Program-made: the position numbers and the translations under genes
Source: Paracoccaceae bacterium
GTDB lineage: Bacteria; Pseudomonadota; Alphaproteobacteria; Rhodobacterales; Rhodobacteraceae
DNA: 39,389 bases
Direction: 5' to 3'
Assembly (NCBI GenBank): GCA_902554885.1
Contig: CACDPV010000012.1
Coordinates: 1 to 39,389 of the forward strand
Notes under the pieces: generated by a model
Seen by the model: the letters and a program-made list of their open reading frames with translations, nothing else
Databases searched by the model: none
What the model was told of the DNA's origin: nothing
In this document: positions 31,049-38,877 of the stretch, piece by piece
How the letters are laid out: each line of letters starts with the position of its first letter
Position numbering within the stretch: the stretch's first letter is position 1

Positions 31049-31105
31049 ATACAGCATACCTTAGTTCACTACAATAAGGCGTTTTCTGGTCAGTAATTTG
31101 GTCAG
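31049..31105 (+). repeat. att-like direct repeat, left copy
   Basis: 57 nt from ATACAGCATAC to TGGTCAGTAATTTGGTCAG. It matches 39333-39389 in the same orientation, without gaps, at 45 of 57 positions by hand count. The right ends are nearly identical and contain an internal TGGTCAG direct repeat. Confidence 0.6.
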
Positions 31106-31255
31106 TAATGGCTAATTAGCTGATCTCTAAAGCTCTACATCCTTACCGTTACTAGTATAGGGGATAGCTTGGTGGGTTGTGACAGTATAGTTTAACTCTC
31201 TAAGTTTAACTTCCTCTAAGTCTCATAACTTATAACGATAACCTATTATAGAGAG

Positions 31256-31318
31256 ACACCCCCTTGCGAGGGCCATTGGGGTGTATGGGATATGTATATA
31301 TGTAGCTTTACACAGAAG
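31256..31318 (+). repeat. Hairpin-bearing repeat R4, copy 2
   Basis: ACACCCC/GGGGTGT stem (31256-31262, 31278-31284) then GTATGGGATATGTATATATG and CTTTACACAGA, as at 21682-21740. Sequence inside the loop differs while the stem is kept by different bases, which hints at a conserved structure. Confidence 0.4.
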
Positions 31319-31497
31319 TGGATGCTCGTTCCTCGTTTCATGGACATATAAGGACACTGCAAAACCGTGTTGTAGAACGAAGGTTGTCCGCTTGAACCCA
31401 CTGCACACGCGATAGAGCTGGAGTTCCTTTGAGCCTATATGGCTTCAATAAAGTATAAGACCTTCACGAGACTTTTATGCGAAAATTTTGTATTATC

Positions 31498-32019
31498 TCA
31501 AAGTTTTTTAACTAAGCAAATTGCAGCACCAATAGTCGTGAAAAAGCCGGCAAGTGGCAAGATGAAGACAGCATATTTTTTTGGCATATAGTTTTCTTTA
31601 AACTCTATTCCCTTCGCAGAAAATTCAAAGTACCACATTTCCCAGTACTTACCACGCATACCCTGAACCACTTCAATCCCATAAACTATCAAAACCAATC
31701 CGACCAAGATAATCATAAGTTTCCAAAATTGACGTACATAAAGGGACAACCTTTCTGGTATCTTTTCATAAATTAAATTTAAAGCAATGTGTTCATTGTC
31801 TCGGGCGGTCAGTGAAAGTGCAATAAACATCAACCATATGTTACTCAGTACTGTCAAAAGATCCCCCCAAACAGGAGGGTTTTCAAATACATACCTCATC
31901 ACCACATTATAGATCGTAAAACCGACCATAGCCGCTAAAAGCAAAGAGCAGAGAGCCTCTAGAGTACGATGCACAAAACTATCAAACACACTTAAAAATC
32001 GCAACATTTTGTTAACCAC
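31498..32019 (-). CDS. TRAP transporter small permease (DctQ family)
   Basis: 173 aa with four TM helices (about 17-40, 48-68, 92-112, 148-168). GTG 32019 overlaps the end of the large permease gene by 8 nt (ATG at 32007 is the alternative). The family pattern FTIYNVVMRYVFENPPVWGD and LSLTARDNEHIALN is well preserved. Associates with DctM to form the membrane part of the TRAP importer. Last gene of a P-M-Q operon; the common order is P-Q-M. Confidence 0.9.
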   Translation of the reverse strand: MVNKMLRFLSVFDSFVHRTLEALCSLLLAAMVGFTIYNVVMRYVFENPPVWGDLLTVLSNIWLMFIALSLTARDNEHIALNLIYEKIPERLSLYVRQFWKLMIILVGLVLIVYGIEVVQGMRGKYWEMWYFEFSAKGIEFKENYMPKKYAVFILPLAGFFTTIGAAICLVKKL

Positions 32020-33295
32020 TCATCATTTGGGGAAGAAACATGGTCAGCTCAGGGATAACGAGAATAAAAAACAAAAGCAAAAATAGTCCTATCAGATATG
32101 GTATTAATGCTACAGCAACTTCCTCTAATCGCACACGGGCGATAGTTGCTGACGTAAAGTAAGCAACACCAACCGGGGGAGTAACTGAACCAATCAAAAA
32201 ACCAACAATAACAACTACGGCTGCTTGCACTTCTGGAAAGCCTGCTTTAGCCATTACGCTTACTAAAACTGGGCCCACAATTATTATATTAACCGCAGAG
32301 TCCATTACAGTTCCGAGAAGAAAAATAAATAGCATTAAAGCAAGTATAAAAACAATAGGCCTGTCAGCCAAACCAAGCAACCACTGCTCAAGGTCACTTA
32401 TTGCCCCTAGTGAAGTAAGCAACCAACTAAATGGTCCTGAGGCAGCTATGATTATAAAAACCATTGCAGAATTTCGAAATGCCCTACGAAAGGCACTAGT
32501 ACATTCGTTCCATCGGATCGTTCGATAAACAAAAACACCCGTGAATAGCGCAACGACTGCCGTGATAGCTCCAGCCTCGACCACTGAAGCAATGCCACCC
32601 ATCACGGAACCAACAAGTACAAGCGGTATCAAAAGAGCAAATGAGGAACGATAAAATTCTTTCCCAGCACGTTTTACAGAGAAACTTTCATCACTACGTT
32701 CAAAATTATATTTAACAGCATAGTAATGATTAATCAGCATAATAACTACGCCGATCAATATACCTGGGATAATACCAGCCGCAAATAAAGCTGCCACTGA
32801 AATTTCGGTTGCATTAGCAAGGACAATCATCATGATACTCGGTGGAATAATGCCTCCAATTGTGGAGCTAACGCCGGTTACCGCAGCAGAAAAAGCTGGA
32901 GGATATCCAGCCTTCTTCATAGCGGGTAAAACCAAAGCACCTACTGTCGCTGTGTCAGCCACTACCGATCCGTTCATCCCTGCAAAAAACATACTTACTA
33001 GAACATTAACCTGGGCTAAACCTCCCCTCATTCGACCAATAAGAGCTCTGCTCAATGAAACAAGCCGATCGGTAATCGTCGCGCTAGTCATCAACTCACC
33101 GGTCAACATAAAAAAGGCAATCGCCGTTAAGGGTACAGAGTCAATGGCCGTAAACATTTGACTGGGAATTAAGACAAGGGGTACTGCATCCGTGATTAAA
33201 ATATAAAAGAAAGGTATTAAAATTAAAGTGAAGCCAATGGGAGCCCCACATAGGATAAAAAATAGTAGTACGCCAAGTAGAAGGATACTTTCCAT
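32012..33295 (-). CDS. TRAP transporter large permease (DctM family)
   Basis: 427 aa, about 12 TM helices. Characteristic segments: GAPIGFTL near the N-terminus, FAGMNGSVVADTATVGALVLPAMKKAGYP, TGVSSTIGGIIPPSIMMIV, and TPPVGVAYFTSA near the C-terminus. Drives uptake of carboxylates or related compounds with a sodium or proton gradient. Upstream on the minus strand is the binding-protein gene, separated by a stem-loop (33328-33367). Confidence 0.95.
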   Translation of the reverse strand: MESILLLGVLLFFILCGAPIGFTLILIPFFYILITDAVPLVLIPSQMFTAIDSVPLTAIAFFMLTGELMTSATITDRLVSLSRALIGRMRGGLAQVNVLVSMFFAGMNGSVVADTATVGALVLPAMKKAGYPPAFSAAVTGVSSTIGGIIPPSIMMIVLANATEISVAALFAAGIIPGILIGVVIMLINHYYAVKYNFERSDESFSVKRAGKEFYRSSFALLIPLVLVGSVMGGIASVVEAGAITAVVALFTGVFVYRTIRWNECTSAFRRAFRNSAMVFIIIAASGPFSWLLTSLGAISDLEQWLLGLADRPIVFILALMLFIFLLGTVMDSAVNIIIVGPVLVSVMAKAGFPEVQAAVVVIVGFLIGSVTPPVGVAYFTSATIARVRLEEVAVALIPYLIGLFLLLFFILVIPELTMFLPQMMSG

Positions 33296-33327
33296 ATTAA
33301 CTCACATATATGAAGATTTTATTTTCG

Positions 33328-33367
33328 AAAAGATCATCTAGTACTTAAAATGACTAAATGATCTTTT
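33328..33367 (-). promoter_or_regulatory. Intercistronic stem-loop between dctP- and dctM-type genes
   Basis: Perfect 10-bp inverted repeat AAAAGATCAT (33328-33337) / ATGATCTTTT (33358-33367), loop 20 nt, 22 nt after the stop of the binding-protein gene. On the minus strand it is followed by CGAAAAT. Either a partial terminator or an mRNA 3'-end stabiliser that gives more binding protein than permease. Confidence 0.6.
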
Positions 33368-33389
33368 CAGTTTTTTATAATATTCAGTC

Positions 33390-34430
33390 TTATAAGGCCC
33401 CAGCTTCTTCTAACTGAGCCACAAAACCTTTCATACCTTGTTCAAGAAGAACTCTTTTGGCAACCGCTGGCTCAAATGTGCCCTTGGCATCTAACCAAGC
33501 ACCAATAGCTCCAGCTCTCCATTTGGTTAGCTCAGCTTCAGTTGGGACATACCATTCTGTCGCAGATGCTTTAATGATATCTTCTCCGTTCTTAATCCAG
33601 GCGTTATCTAACTCATTAACTTTTTCACCATAAGCATCAGCTGCTTCGTGTAACCATTCCCGCTCTTGATCAGATAATGCATTATATTGCGTAGCATCCA
33701 TCGCAAGTATATTTCCAGACCACATTCCACCAATTTCAGTGAAGTACTTTGCAACCTCATGCAGCTTTGCAACTTCCTGCCAAGGAGTAGCGACATACTG
33801 ACCCTCAACTACACCCGACTGAAGACCTTGATATAACTGGCTCCAATCATACGGTGTTGGTGTAGCACCCCAATTTTTGACGAGCATAAATTCAACTGGG
33901 CTCTTTGTAGTGCGCCACTTTAATCCCTTCATATCGTCTGGTACGCGGACAGATTTAGTTGCATTTCCAAGCTGTCTAAAGCCGCCGCTTGAATATACGG
34001 CGAGGCAAATGTGTCCAGCATTTTCAAGCGCCAATTTGCACTGCCGCTCAGCTAACCATTCATCAGAAATGCGCTTTGCGTCTTCTAGTGATTTAAAAAT
34101 GAACGGCAAATCAAAAATTGCTAATTCAGGACCAAAATTACCATAGTTCGCAGTAGAACTAGTCCAAAGAGCTATCAGTCCTTGATTAGCCTGCTCACCG
34201 CATTTCTGCTCAGCACATAGGCTTCTTTGATAGTGTGGTTCAATCGTCATTTTACCGCCTGAGGCGCTTTCTATAGCCGGTATGAGCGCTTGATCGATGG
34301 CGTCCCCTATCGGCATTCCTAATCTTCCAGTAGTTCCAAGTTTAAGAACCATTTCAGCAGTAGCAGACTGCGCTGTTAATGCAGCAACACCTGCCAAGAC
34401 CAGGATTTTTCCAAATTTAAAAAGTTTCAT
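33390..34430 (-). CDS. TRAP transporter substrate-binding protein (DctP family)
   Basis: 346 aa from ATG 34430 with GGAG 7 nt upstream (a TTG at 34484 is in frame but would add 18 residues before a clean signal peptide). Signal peptide MKLFKFGKILVLAGVAALTA ends QSATA; the mature protein starts EMVLKLGTTG. Contains SSGGFRQLGNATKSVRVPDDMKGLKWR, with the conserved Arg regions that hold the ligand carboxylate, and VVEGQYVATPWQEVAKLHEVAKYF. Two Cys (SLCAEQKCGEQ) may form a disulfide. First in the operon, divergent from the regulator. Confidence 0.93.
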   Translation of the reverse strand: MKLFKFGKILVLAGVAALTAQSATAEMVLKLGTTGRLGMPIGDAIDQALIPAIESASGGKMTIEPHYQRSLCAEQKCGEQANQGLIALWTSSTANYGNFGPELAIFDLPFIFKSLEDAKRISDEWLAERQCKLALENAGHICLAVYSSGGFRQLGNATKSVRVPDDMKGLKWRTTKSPVEFMLVKNWGATPTPYDWSQLYQGLQSGVVEGQYVATPWQEVAKLHEVAKYFTEIGGMWSGNILAMDATQYNALSDQEREWLHEAADAYGEKVNELDNAWIKNGEDIIKASATEWYVPTEAELTKWRAGAIGAWLDAKGTFEPAVAKRVLLEQGMKGFVAQLEEAGAL

Positions 34431-34489
34431 TCTTCGTCTCCATGGTGATATTACAGGCTCATTGTTTACTTTCATTGTAATCAAAGAAA

Positions 34490-34524
34490 GGGACAGATGT
34501 CTCTAAACCACAGGACAGTTTAAA
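34490..34524. promoter_or_regulatory. Candidate MocR operator in the divergent promoter region
   Basis: GGGACAGATGTCTCT (34490-34504) is an imperfect palindrome (RGACA..TGTCTC), followed by AGGACAGTTT (34512-34521). Matching units AAACTGTCCC, TGTCTCTAG and ACAGTTTGTCTC occur at 36073-36120 before the hydrolase operon. Good candidates for regulator-binding sites; inferred from repetition only. Confidence 0.45.
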
Positions 34525-34592
34525 GATAATGTGTTATTTAAGCTTTATTGGTTTTTAAGTATATAAGACTCTAACCGCATTAGGATAAAAAG

Positions 34593-36056
34593 TTGGCATC
34601 AATTTCTCCTAAATTCTTAAGGCTACCCGAACAGTCAAATTTAAGTTTAAGAGATCAAGTTTGTGAGGTTATTAGCGCTGCTATTACTTCTGGTTCTCTT
34701 GCCTCGGATAGACCTTTACCTTCATGCCGCAAGTTGGCAGATCAGTTGAAAGTTTCTCGAAATACGGCTTTTGCGGCTTACAACCGATTAATAGATTTAA
34801 ACTTGCTTATATCTCGTGACCGTTCAGGTTATTTTGTGTCGCCAGAGACTGCCATTTTTTCGGACTTACATAAATCAAGTTCTAAGGATGAAAATAACTA
34901 TAACAAATGCCCAGTCAAATTTCAGCCAAATAATTTAATGCCAATTGTAAATCCGCTCGATTGGCAAGATTACCCTTATCCATTTATTTACAACCAAATT
35001 GACCCAAACCTTTTTCCAGTTGATGGATGGCGAGAATGTGCACGACAGGTTTTAGGACGAAAACAACTTTCAAATTGGACTAATGACGCAGTTGAAAGTG
35101 ATAGTCCACAATTAGTGCAACAATTAAGGCAACGTCTTCTGAATACTCGAGGCATTTATGCAGACGAAAATGAGATCTTGGTTACATTAGGCTCTCAAAA
35201 TGCTCTCTTTATTCTTGGCTCAATATTTTCTCGACAGCCCGGTTCAGTTGGAATAGAGGATCCAGGTTTTTTTGGAGCAAGGAATGCTTTTCGAATGGCT
35301 GGACTCGATATGATAGGATTGCCAATAGATGAACAAGGTTTGGTTCCAAAAGCTATAACAAAAAATTGCAATTTAGTTTTTACTACACCCAGCCATCAAT
35401 TCCCCACTATGGTAACAATGAGCGAGCAGCGTCGCAAAGACTTACTTTTCGAAGCAATAAATAAGAACTTCATTATAATAGAAGACGACTATGAAGCTGA
35501 GATGAATTATGTGACCCAAACAAGTCCATCCTTAAGGTCAATGGATACTTCAAATAGAGTTATTTATGTAGGAAGTTTATCAAAAACAATTTCGCCAGGA
35601 ATCCGTTTGGGATTTATTGTAGCGCATCGTGACATTATTCAAGAAGCCCGAATTTTACGCGGCGTTATGATGAGACATCCACCTACAATAGTTCAAGAAA
35701 TTGTAGCCCGGTTCCTTCAGCTCGGTCATTACGATGCGCACCTTAGAAGTATTGAACGTCGCTACACAGATCGCTGGCATGCAATGGCAAATGCTATCTC
35801 AAAGCATTTAGGAATGCTTAATCAAACCACAACAGTTGGAGGTACATCTTTTTGGTTAACTGGACCAAACAACTTCGACACTTGTATTCTTAAAGAGAGT
35901 TTAAAGAAGAGAGGTGTACTAATAGATAGGGGTCAAGATTACTATCTGAAGGAAAATGATAAAAGAAGCTTTCGGCTTGGTTTTGCCTATGTCCCTGTTT
36001 CAAAAATGGAAGCCGGGGTGAGAATAATTTCTGAGGAAGTAAAGAAAATTTTATAA
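34593..36056 (+). CDS. MocR/GabR-type transcriptional regulator (GntR HTH + aminotransferase-like domain)
   Basis: 487 aa. Start TTG 34593 with AGGA 7 nt upstream. N-terminal winged helix (SLRDQVCEVISAAITSGSL, LPSCRKLADQLKVSRNTAFAAYNRLIDLNLLISRDRSGYFV, residues about 17-90), then a fold-type I aminotransferase domain with IIEDDYEAEM and PLP-lysine K331 in YVGSLSKTISPGIRLGF. Such proteins sense amino acids, amines or PLP adducts and control adjacent genes. Divergent from the TRAP operon and upstream of the hydrolase-ALDH pair, it probably regulates both. Confidence 0.92.
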   Translation: MASISPKFLRLPEQSNLSLRDQVCEVISAAITSGSLASDRPLPSCRKLADQLKVSRNTAFAAYNRLIDLNLLISRDRSGYFVSPETAIFSDLHKSSSKDENNYNKCPVKFQPNNLMPIVNPLDWQDYPYPFIYNQIDPNLFPVDGWRECARQVLGRKQLSNWTNDAVESDSPQLVQQLRQRLLNTRGIYADENEILVTLGSQNALFILGSIFSRQPGSVGIEDPGFFGARNAFRMAGLDMIGLPIDEQGLVPKAITKNCNLVFTTPSHQFPTMVTMSEQRRKDLLFEAINKNFIIIEDDYEAEMNYVTQTSPSLRSMDTSNRVIYVGSLSKTISPGIRLGFIVAHRDIIQEARILRGVMMRHPPTIVQEIVARFLQLGHYDAHLRSIERRYTDRWHAMANAISKHLGMLNQTTTVGGTSFWLTGPNNFDTCILKESLKKRGVLIDRGQDYYLKENDKRSFRLGFAYVPVSKMEAGVRIISEEVKKIL

Positions 36057-36072
36057 AATAAAATGCTTTACC

Positions 36073-36120
36073 AAACTGTCCCTCCGAAATATCCAACCTG
36101 TCTCTAGCACAGTTTGTCTC
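36073..36120. promoter_or_regulatory. Candidate MocR operator upstream of the hydrolase-ALDH operon
   Basis: Three units, AAACTGTCCC (36073-36082), CCTGTCTCTA (36097-36106) and ACAGTTTGTCTC (36109-36120), repeat the motifs found at 34490-34524. They lie 74 to 121 nt before the hydrolase start. Confidence 0.4.
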
Positions 36121-36193
36121 TTTAAGTTCTAATGTTACTCAATAAACAACTGAAAGACAGCAGAACGACAAAAGATTGTACGGGAATTAAAAC

Positions 36194-37381
36194 TTGAAAG
36201 ATAAAACCTACGCTTCGCATTCACCAGCAGCTTATCAGTTTAGGATTCCTGAACAGCAACTAGATTCAATCCTAAATAGAGTTGAACAGTTTCCTTGGCA
36301 TGAAATGCCTGAAGACGGTGGTTGGAATTATGGTGCCAACCTAGATTATATGAAGGAACTTTGTGATTATTGGGTCAATAAATTTGACTGGCGGGCTCAA
36401 GAGGCCAGAATTAACAGTTTCAATAACTTCAAATTAAATATCAGTGGCATAGACATGCACTATATTATTGAAGAAGGAAGCGGACCAAACCCTAAACCTC
36501 TTATGATTTCTCATGGATGGCCTGGGTCAGTACTAGAATTTTTTGATTTAATTGAACCACTGGCCCATCCAGAAAAATTTGGAGGTCATGTAGAAGATGC
36601 GTTTACAGTAGTCGCGCCATCTCTTCCTGGATTTGGTTTTTCTGGGCCTCCAAAACGACCTTATGGACCTAAAAAAATGGCTGGGGTTATTAATTCACTA
36701 ATGGTCGAAGGCCTTGGGTACGAACGGTATTTGGCTCAGGGTGGTGACTGGGGCGGCGCTATTTGTTCTTGGCTTGGTTACGACCATTCGCAGAACTGCG
36801 AAGCTATTCACATCAATGTTCTCACCATGCGTCATCCCGATGGCCCCCAAACCCAAGAGGAACTTGCTTGGGCTTCGCAATTTGATGAAGATCAGATCAT
36901 GCAGGACGGTTATAGAGTACAGCAAGCTACTAGACCTCAAACACTAAGTTATGCAATGATGGACAGTCCTGTAGGCGTCGCTGCTTGGATTGTCGAGAAA
37001 TTTCATGATTGGTCTGACGTTCCGACTGGGGAACTAGAGAAAGCTCATAGCAAAGATAATTTGTTAGCCAACATAATGGTATATATTGCAACTAAGACAT
37101 TTAACACGGCATCTTGGATTTACTATGGTCGCCGCGAAGAAGGAGGGCGGGTACTTTCCCCTGAAGGAAAACGTGTTGAAATTCCAACTGGCTGCGCAGT
37201 ATTCCCAAAAGAAATGCTTCGCTGGCCTCCAAAATCTTACGCAGATAAAATCTACAATATCACACAATGGTCGGAAATGCCATGTGGAGGTCATTTTGCG
37301 GCCATGGAAGAGCCGGAAATGCTGTTAAACGATATTAGAAAATTTGCACGCAGCCTGCGTGTTTATGCAAAGGAAAAATGA
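36194..37381 (+). CDS. Epoxide hydrolase-like alpha/beta hydrolase
   Basis: 395 aa. Start TTG 36194 with GGGA 8 nt upstream. The N-terminal EHN lid region (YQFRIPEQQLDSILNRVEQFPWHE) is typical of microsomal-type epoxide hydrolases. Oxyanion HGWPGS (107-112), nucleophile elbow QGGDWGGAI with D185, and the catalytic-His segment GGHFAAMEEPE near the C-terminus. Converts an epoxide to a diol, or dehalogenates or opens a related ring. Overlaps the ALDH start by 4 nt (ATGA), a coupled two-gene operon. Confidence 0.88.
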   Translation: MKDKTYASHSPAAYQFRIPEQQLDSILNRVEQFPWHEMPEDGGWNYGANLDYMKELCDYWVNKFDWRAQEARINSFNNFKLNISGIDMHYIIEEGSGPNPKPLMISHGWPGSVLEFFDLIEPLAHPEKFGGHVEDAFTVVAPSLPGFGFSGPPKRPYGPKKMAGVINSLMVEGLGYERYLAQGGDWGGAICSWLGYDHSQNCEAIHINVLTMRHPDGPQTQEELAWASQFDEDQIMQDGYRVQQATRPQTLSYAMMDSPVGVAAWIVEKFHDWSDVPTGELEKAHSKDNLLANIMVYIATKTFNTASWIYYGRREEGGRVLSPEGKRVEIPTGCAVFPKEMLRWPPKSYADKIYNITQWSEMPCGGHFAAMEEPEMLLNDIRKFARSLRVYAKEK

Positions 37382-38877
37382 TGAAAAGGACATATAGAGA
37401 ATTTCAAAAAATAGCTTCAGAACTTAAACCTGAAGGTAGAGCTTTCATTGATGGTCAATTCTGCGATGCTGCAGACGGCACCACGTTTATTACTGAAAAT
37501 CCTGCAACTGGTGAAACTTTAACAAAAGTTGCGCATTGCAAAAATACTGATGTTGATCGAGCAGTTGCTGCTGCTAGGCGCGTATTTAATGCTGGAACCT
37601 GGTCTCGAGCTGAACCCGAGGAAAGAAAAGAGGTCCTTTTGAAAATAGCTCAACTGGTCAGAGAGCATACCGATGAATTAGCGGTATTAGAAAGTTTGGA
37701 TACTGGAAAAACAATAAACGACTGTCTGGACGAAATTGGGGGTGAGGTTCCTAATTTTTTCCAATGGTATGCAGAATTAGCTGATAAAACTTTTGGGAAA
37801 ATAGCTCCAACTGGCCCGGGCGCTATGGCTTTAATTACTAGAGAACCAGCAGGAATAGCAGGGGCAGTACTACCTTGGAACTTTCCATTGGTAATGGCAG
37901 CCTGGAAAATTGCCCCATCACTTGCAGTTGGTTGCTCTGCTGTTATTAAGCCTGCGGAACAAACTCCGCTTTCAACTATACGACTAGCTGAACTCATGCA
38001 CCAAGCTGGTGTCCCTGCAGGAGTAATAAATATTGTGCCTGGTTATGGTGAAACAGCAGGAAAATCGATCGGGCTTCACAACGATATAGATACAGTTTCT
38101 TTTACTGGCTCTACAGAAGTTGGGCGCATGTTTATGCGTTATTCAGGAGATAGCAACTTAAAAGGTGTTGGATTAGAGATGGGAGGAAAGAGCCCATTTA
38201 TTGTGTTGGATGATGCATTAATTAATGATGATCTGATTGAGCATGCTGCGATGTCAGCATTCTGGAATGGAGGTCAAAACTGTTCAGCAAATATGCGTCA
38301 ACTTATAGCCAAGCCCTTGGTAGAAGAGTTTACTGGTAAAATTTTGGATCGTGTAAAAGCTTTCAAACTAGGCGATCCATTGGACCCAGAAACTGATATA
38401 GGATCAATGATTACAAAAGACCATAAAGAAGTAGTAATGAGTTATATTCAAAGTGGGATAAATGAGGGCGCACAAATGGTTACTGGGGGTGATAGCGATC
38501 TGCCAGGTTTTTTTATACAACCAACAGTTTTTGAGAATGTAGCGCCAAATATGAAAATCGCAAAAGAAGAAATTTTTGGACCAGTCTTGGGTATTATGCC
38601 CATGGATACAGGTGAACAAGCCATATCAATAGCAAGCGATACAGATTATGGTTTGCACGCTTCAGTTTTCACCCAAGATATAGATCGGGCACTTCATATA
38701 GCCCGTTCCCTACCCTGCGGGACCGTATCAGTAAATGGCTTTTCTGAAGGAGACATAAAAACCCCGTTCGGTGGATACAAACAATCTGGCTCAATGGCCC
38801 GGGATAATGGAACAGAAGCTTTAGAACAATATCTGCAAACAAAAACCATATGGATTCACACTAGCGAAAAAACATAA
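37378..38877 (+). CDS. Aldehyde dehydrogenase (NAD(P)-dependent)
   Basis: 499 aa. VLPWNFPL (Asn that activates the aldehyde), FTGSTEVGR (Rossmann turn), E267 in GLEMGGKSPF and nucleophile C302 in GGQNCSA, all in the standard ALDH order. Resembles the PuuC/betaine-aldehyde-type group. Oxidises an aldehyde made from the substrate of the upstream hydrolase, giving a carboxylate. Overlaps the hydrolase stop. The substrate pathway is not identified. Confidence 0.95.
   Translation: MMKRTYREFQKIASELKPEGRAFIDGQFCDAADGTTFITENPATGETLTKVAHCKNTDVDRAVAAARRVFNAGTWSRAEPEERKEVLLKIAQLVREHTDELAVLESLDTGKTINDCLDEIGGEVPNFFQWYAELADKTFGKIAPTGPGAMALITREPAGIAGAVLPWNFPLVMAAWKIAPSLAVGCSAVIKPAEQTPLSTIRLAELMHQAGVPAGVINIVPGYGETAGKSIGLHNDIDTVSFTGSTEVGRMFMRYSGDSNLKGVGLEMGGKSPFIVLDDALINDDLIEHAAMSAFWNGGQNCSANMRQLIAKPLVEEFTGKILDRVKAFKLGDPLDPETDIGSMITKDHKEVVMSYIQSGINEGAQMVTGGDSDLPGFFIQPTVFENVAPNMKIAKEEIFGPVLGIMPMDTGEQAISIASDTDYGLHASVFTQDIDRALHIARSLPCGTVSVNGFSEGDIKTPFGGYKQSGSMARDNGTEALEQYLQTKTIWIHTSEKT

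Larger units (their letters stand above)
30583..31497. other. Recombination scar region
   Basis: 915 nt without an intact gene. In order: recombinase remnant (30676-30885), three GGTCC-containing short repeats (30900-30940), a tRNA-3'-end-like stretch (30978), the att-like 57-nt repeat (31049), a tandem TTTAACT(T)C(C)TCTAAG pair (31191-31220) and repeat R4 copy 2 (31256). ORFs here are fragments. Confidence 0.5.

Noticed and set aside
31223-31408. 61-codon minus-strand ORF
   Set aside because: It overlaps the R4 hairpin repeat and the scar region, with no SD and no recognisable feature.
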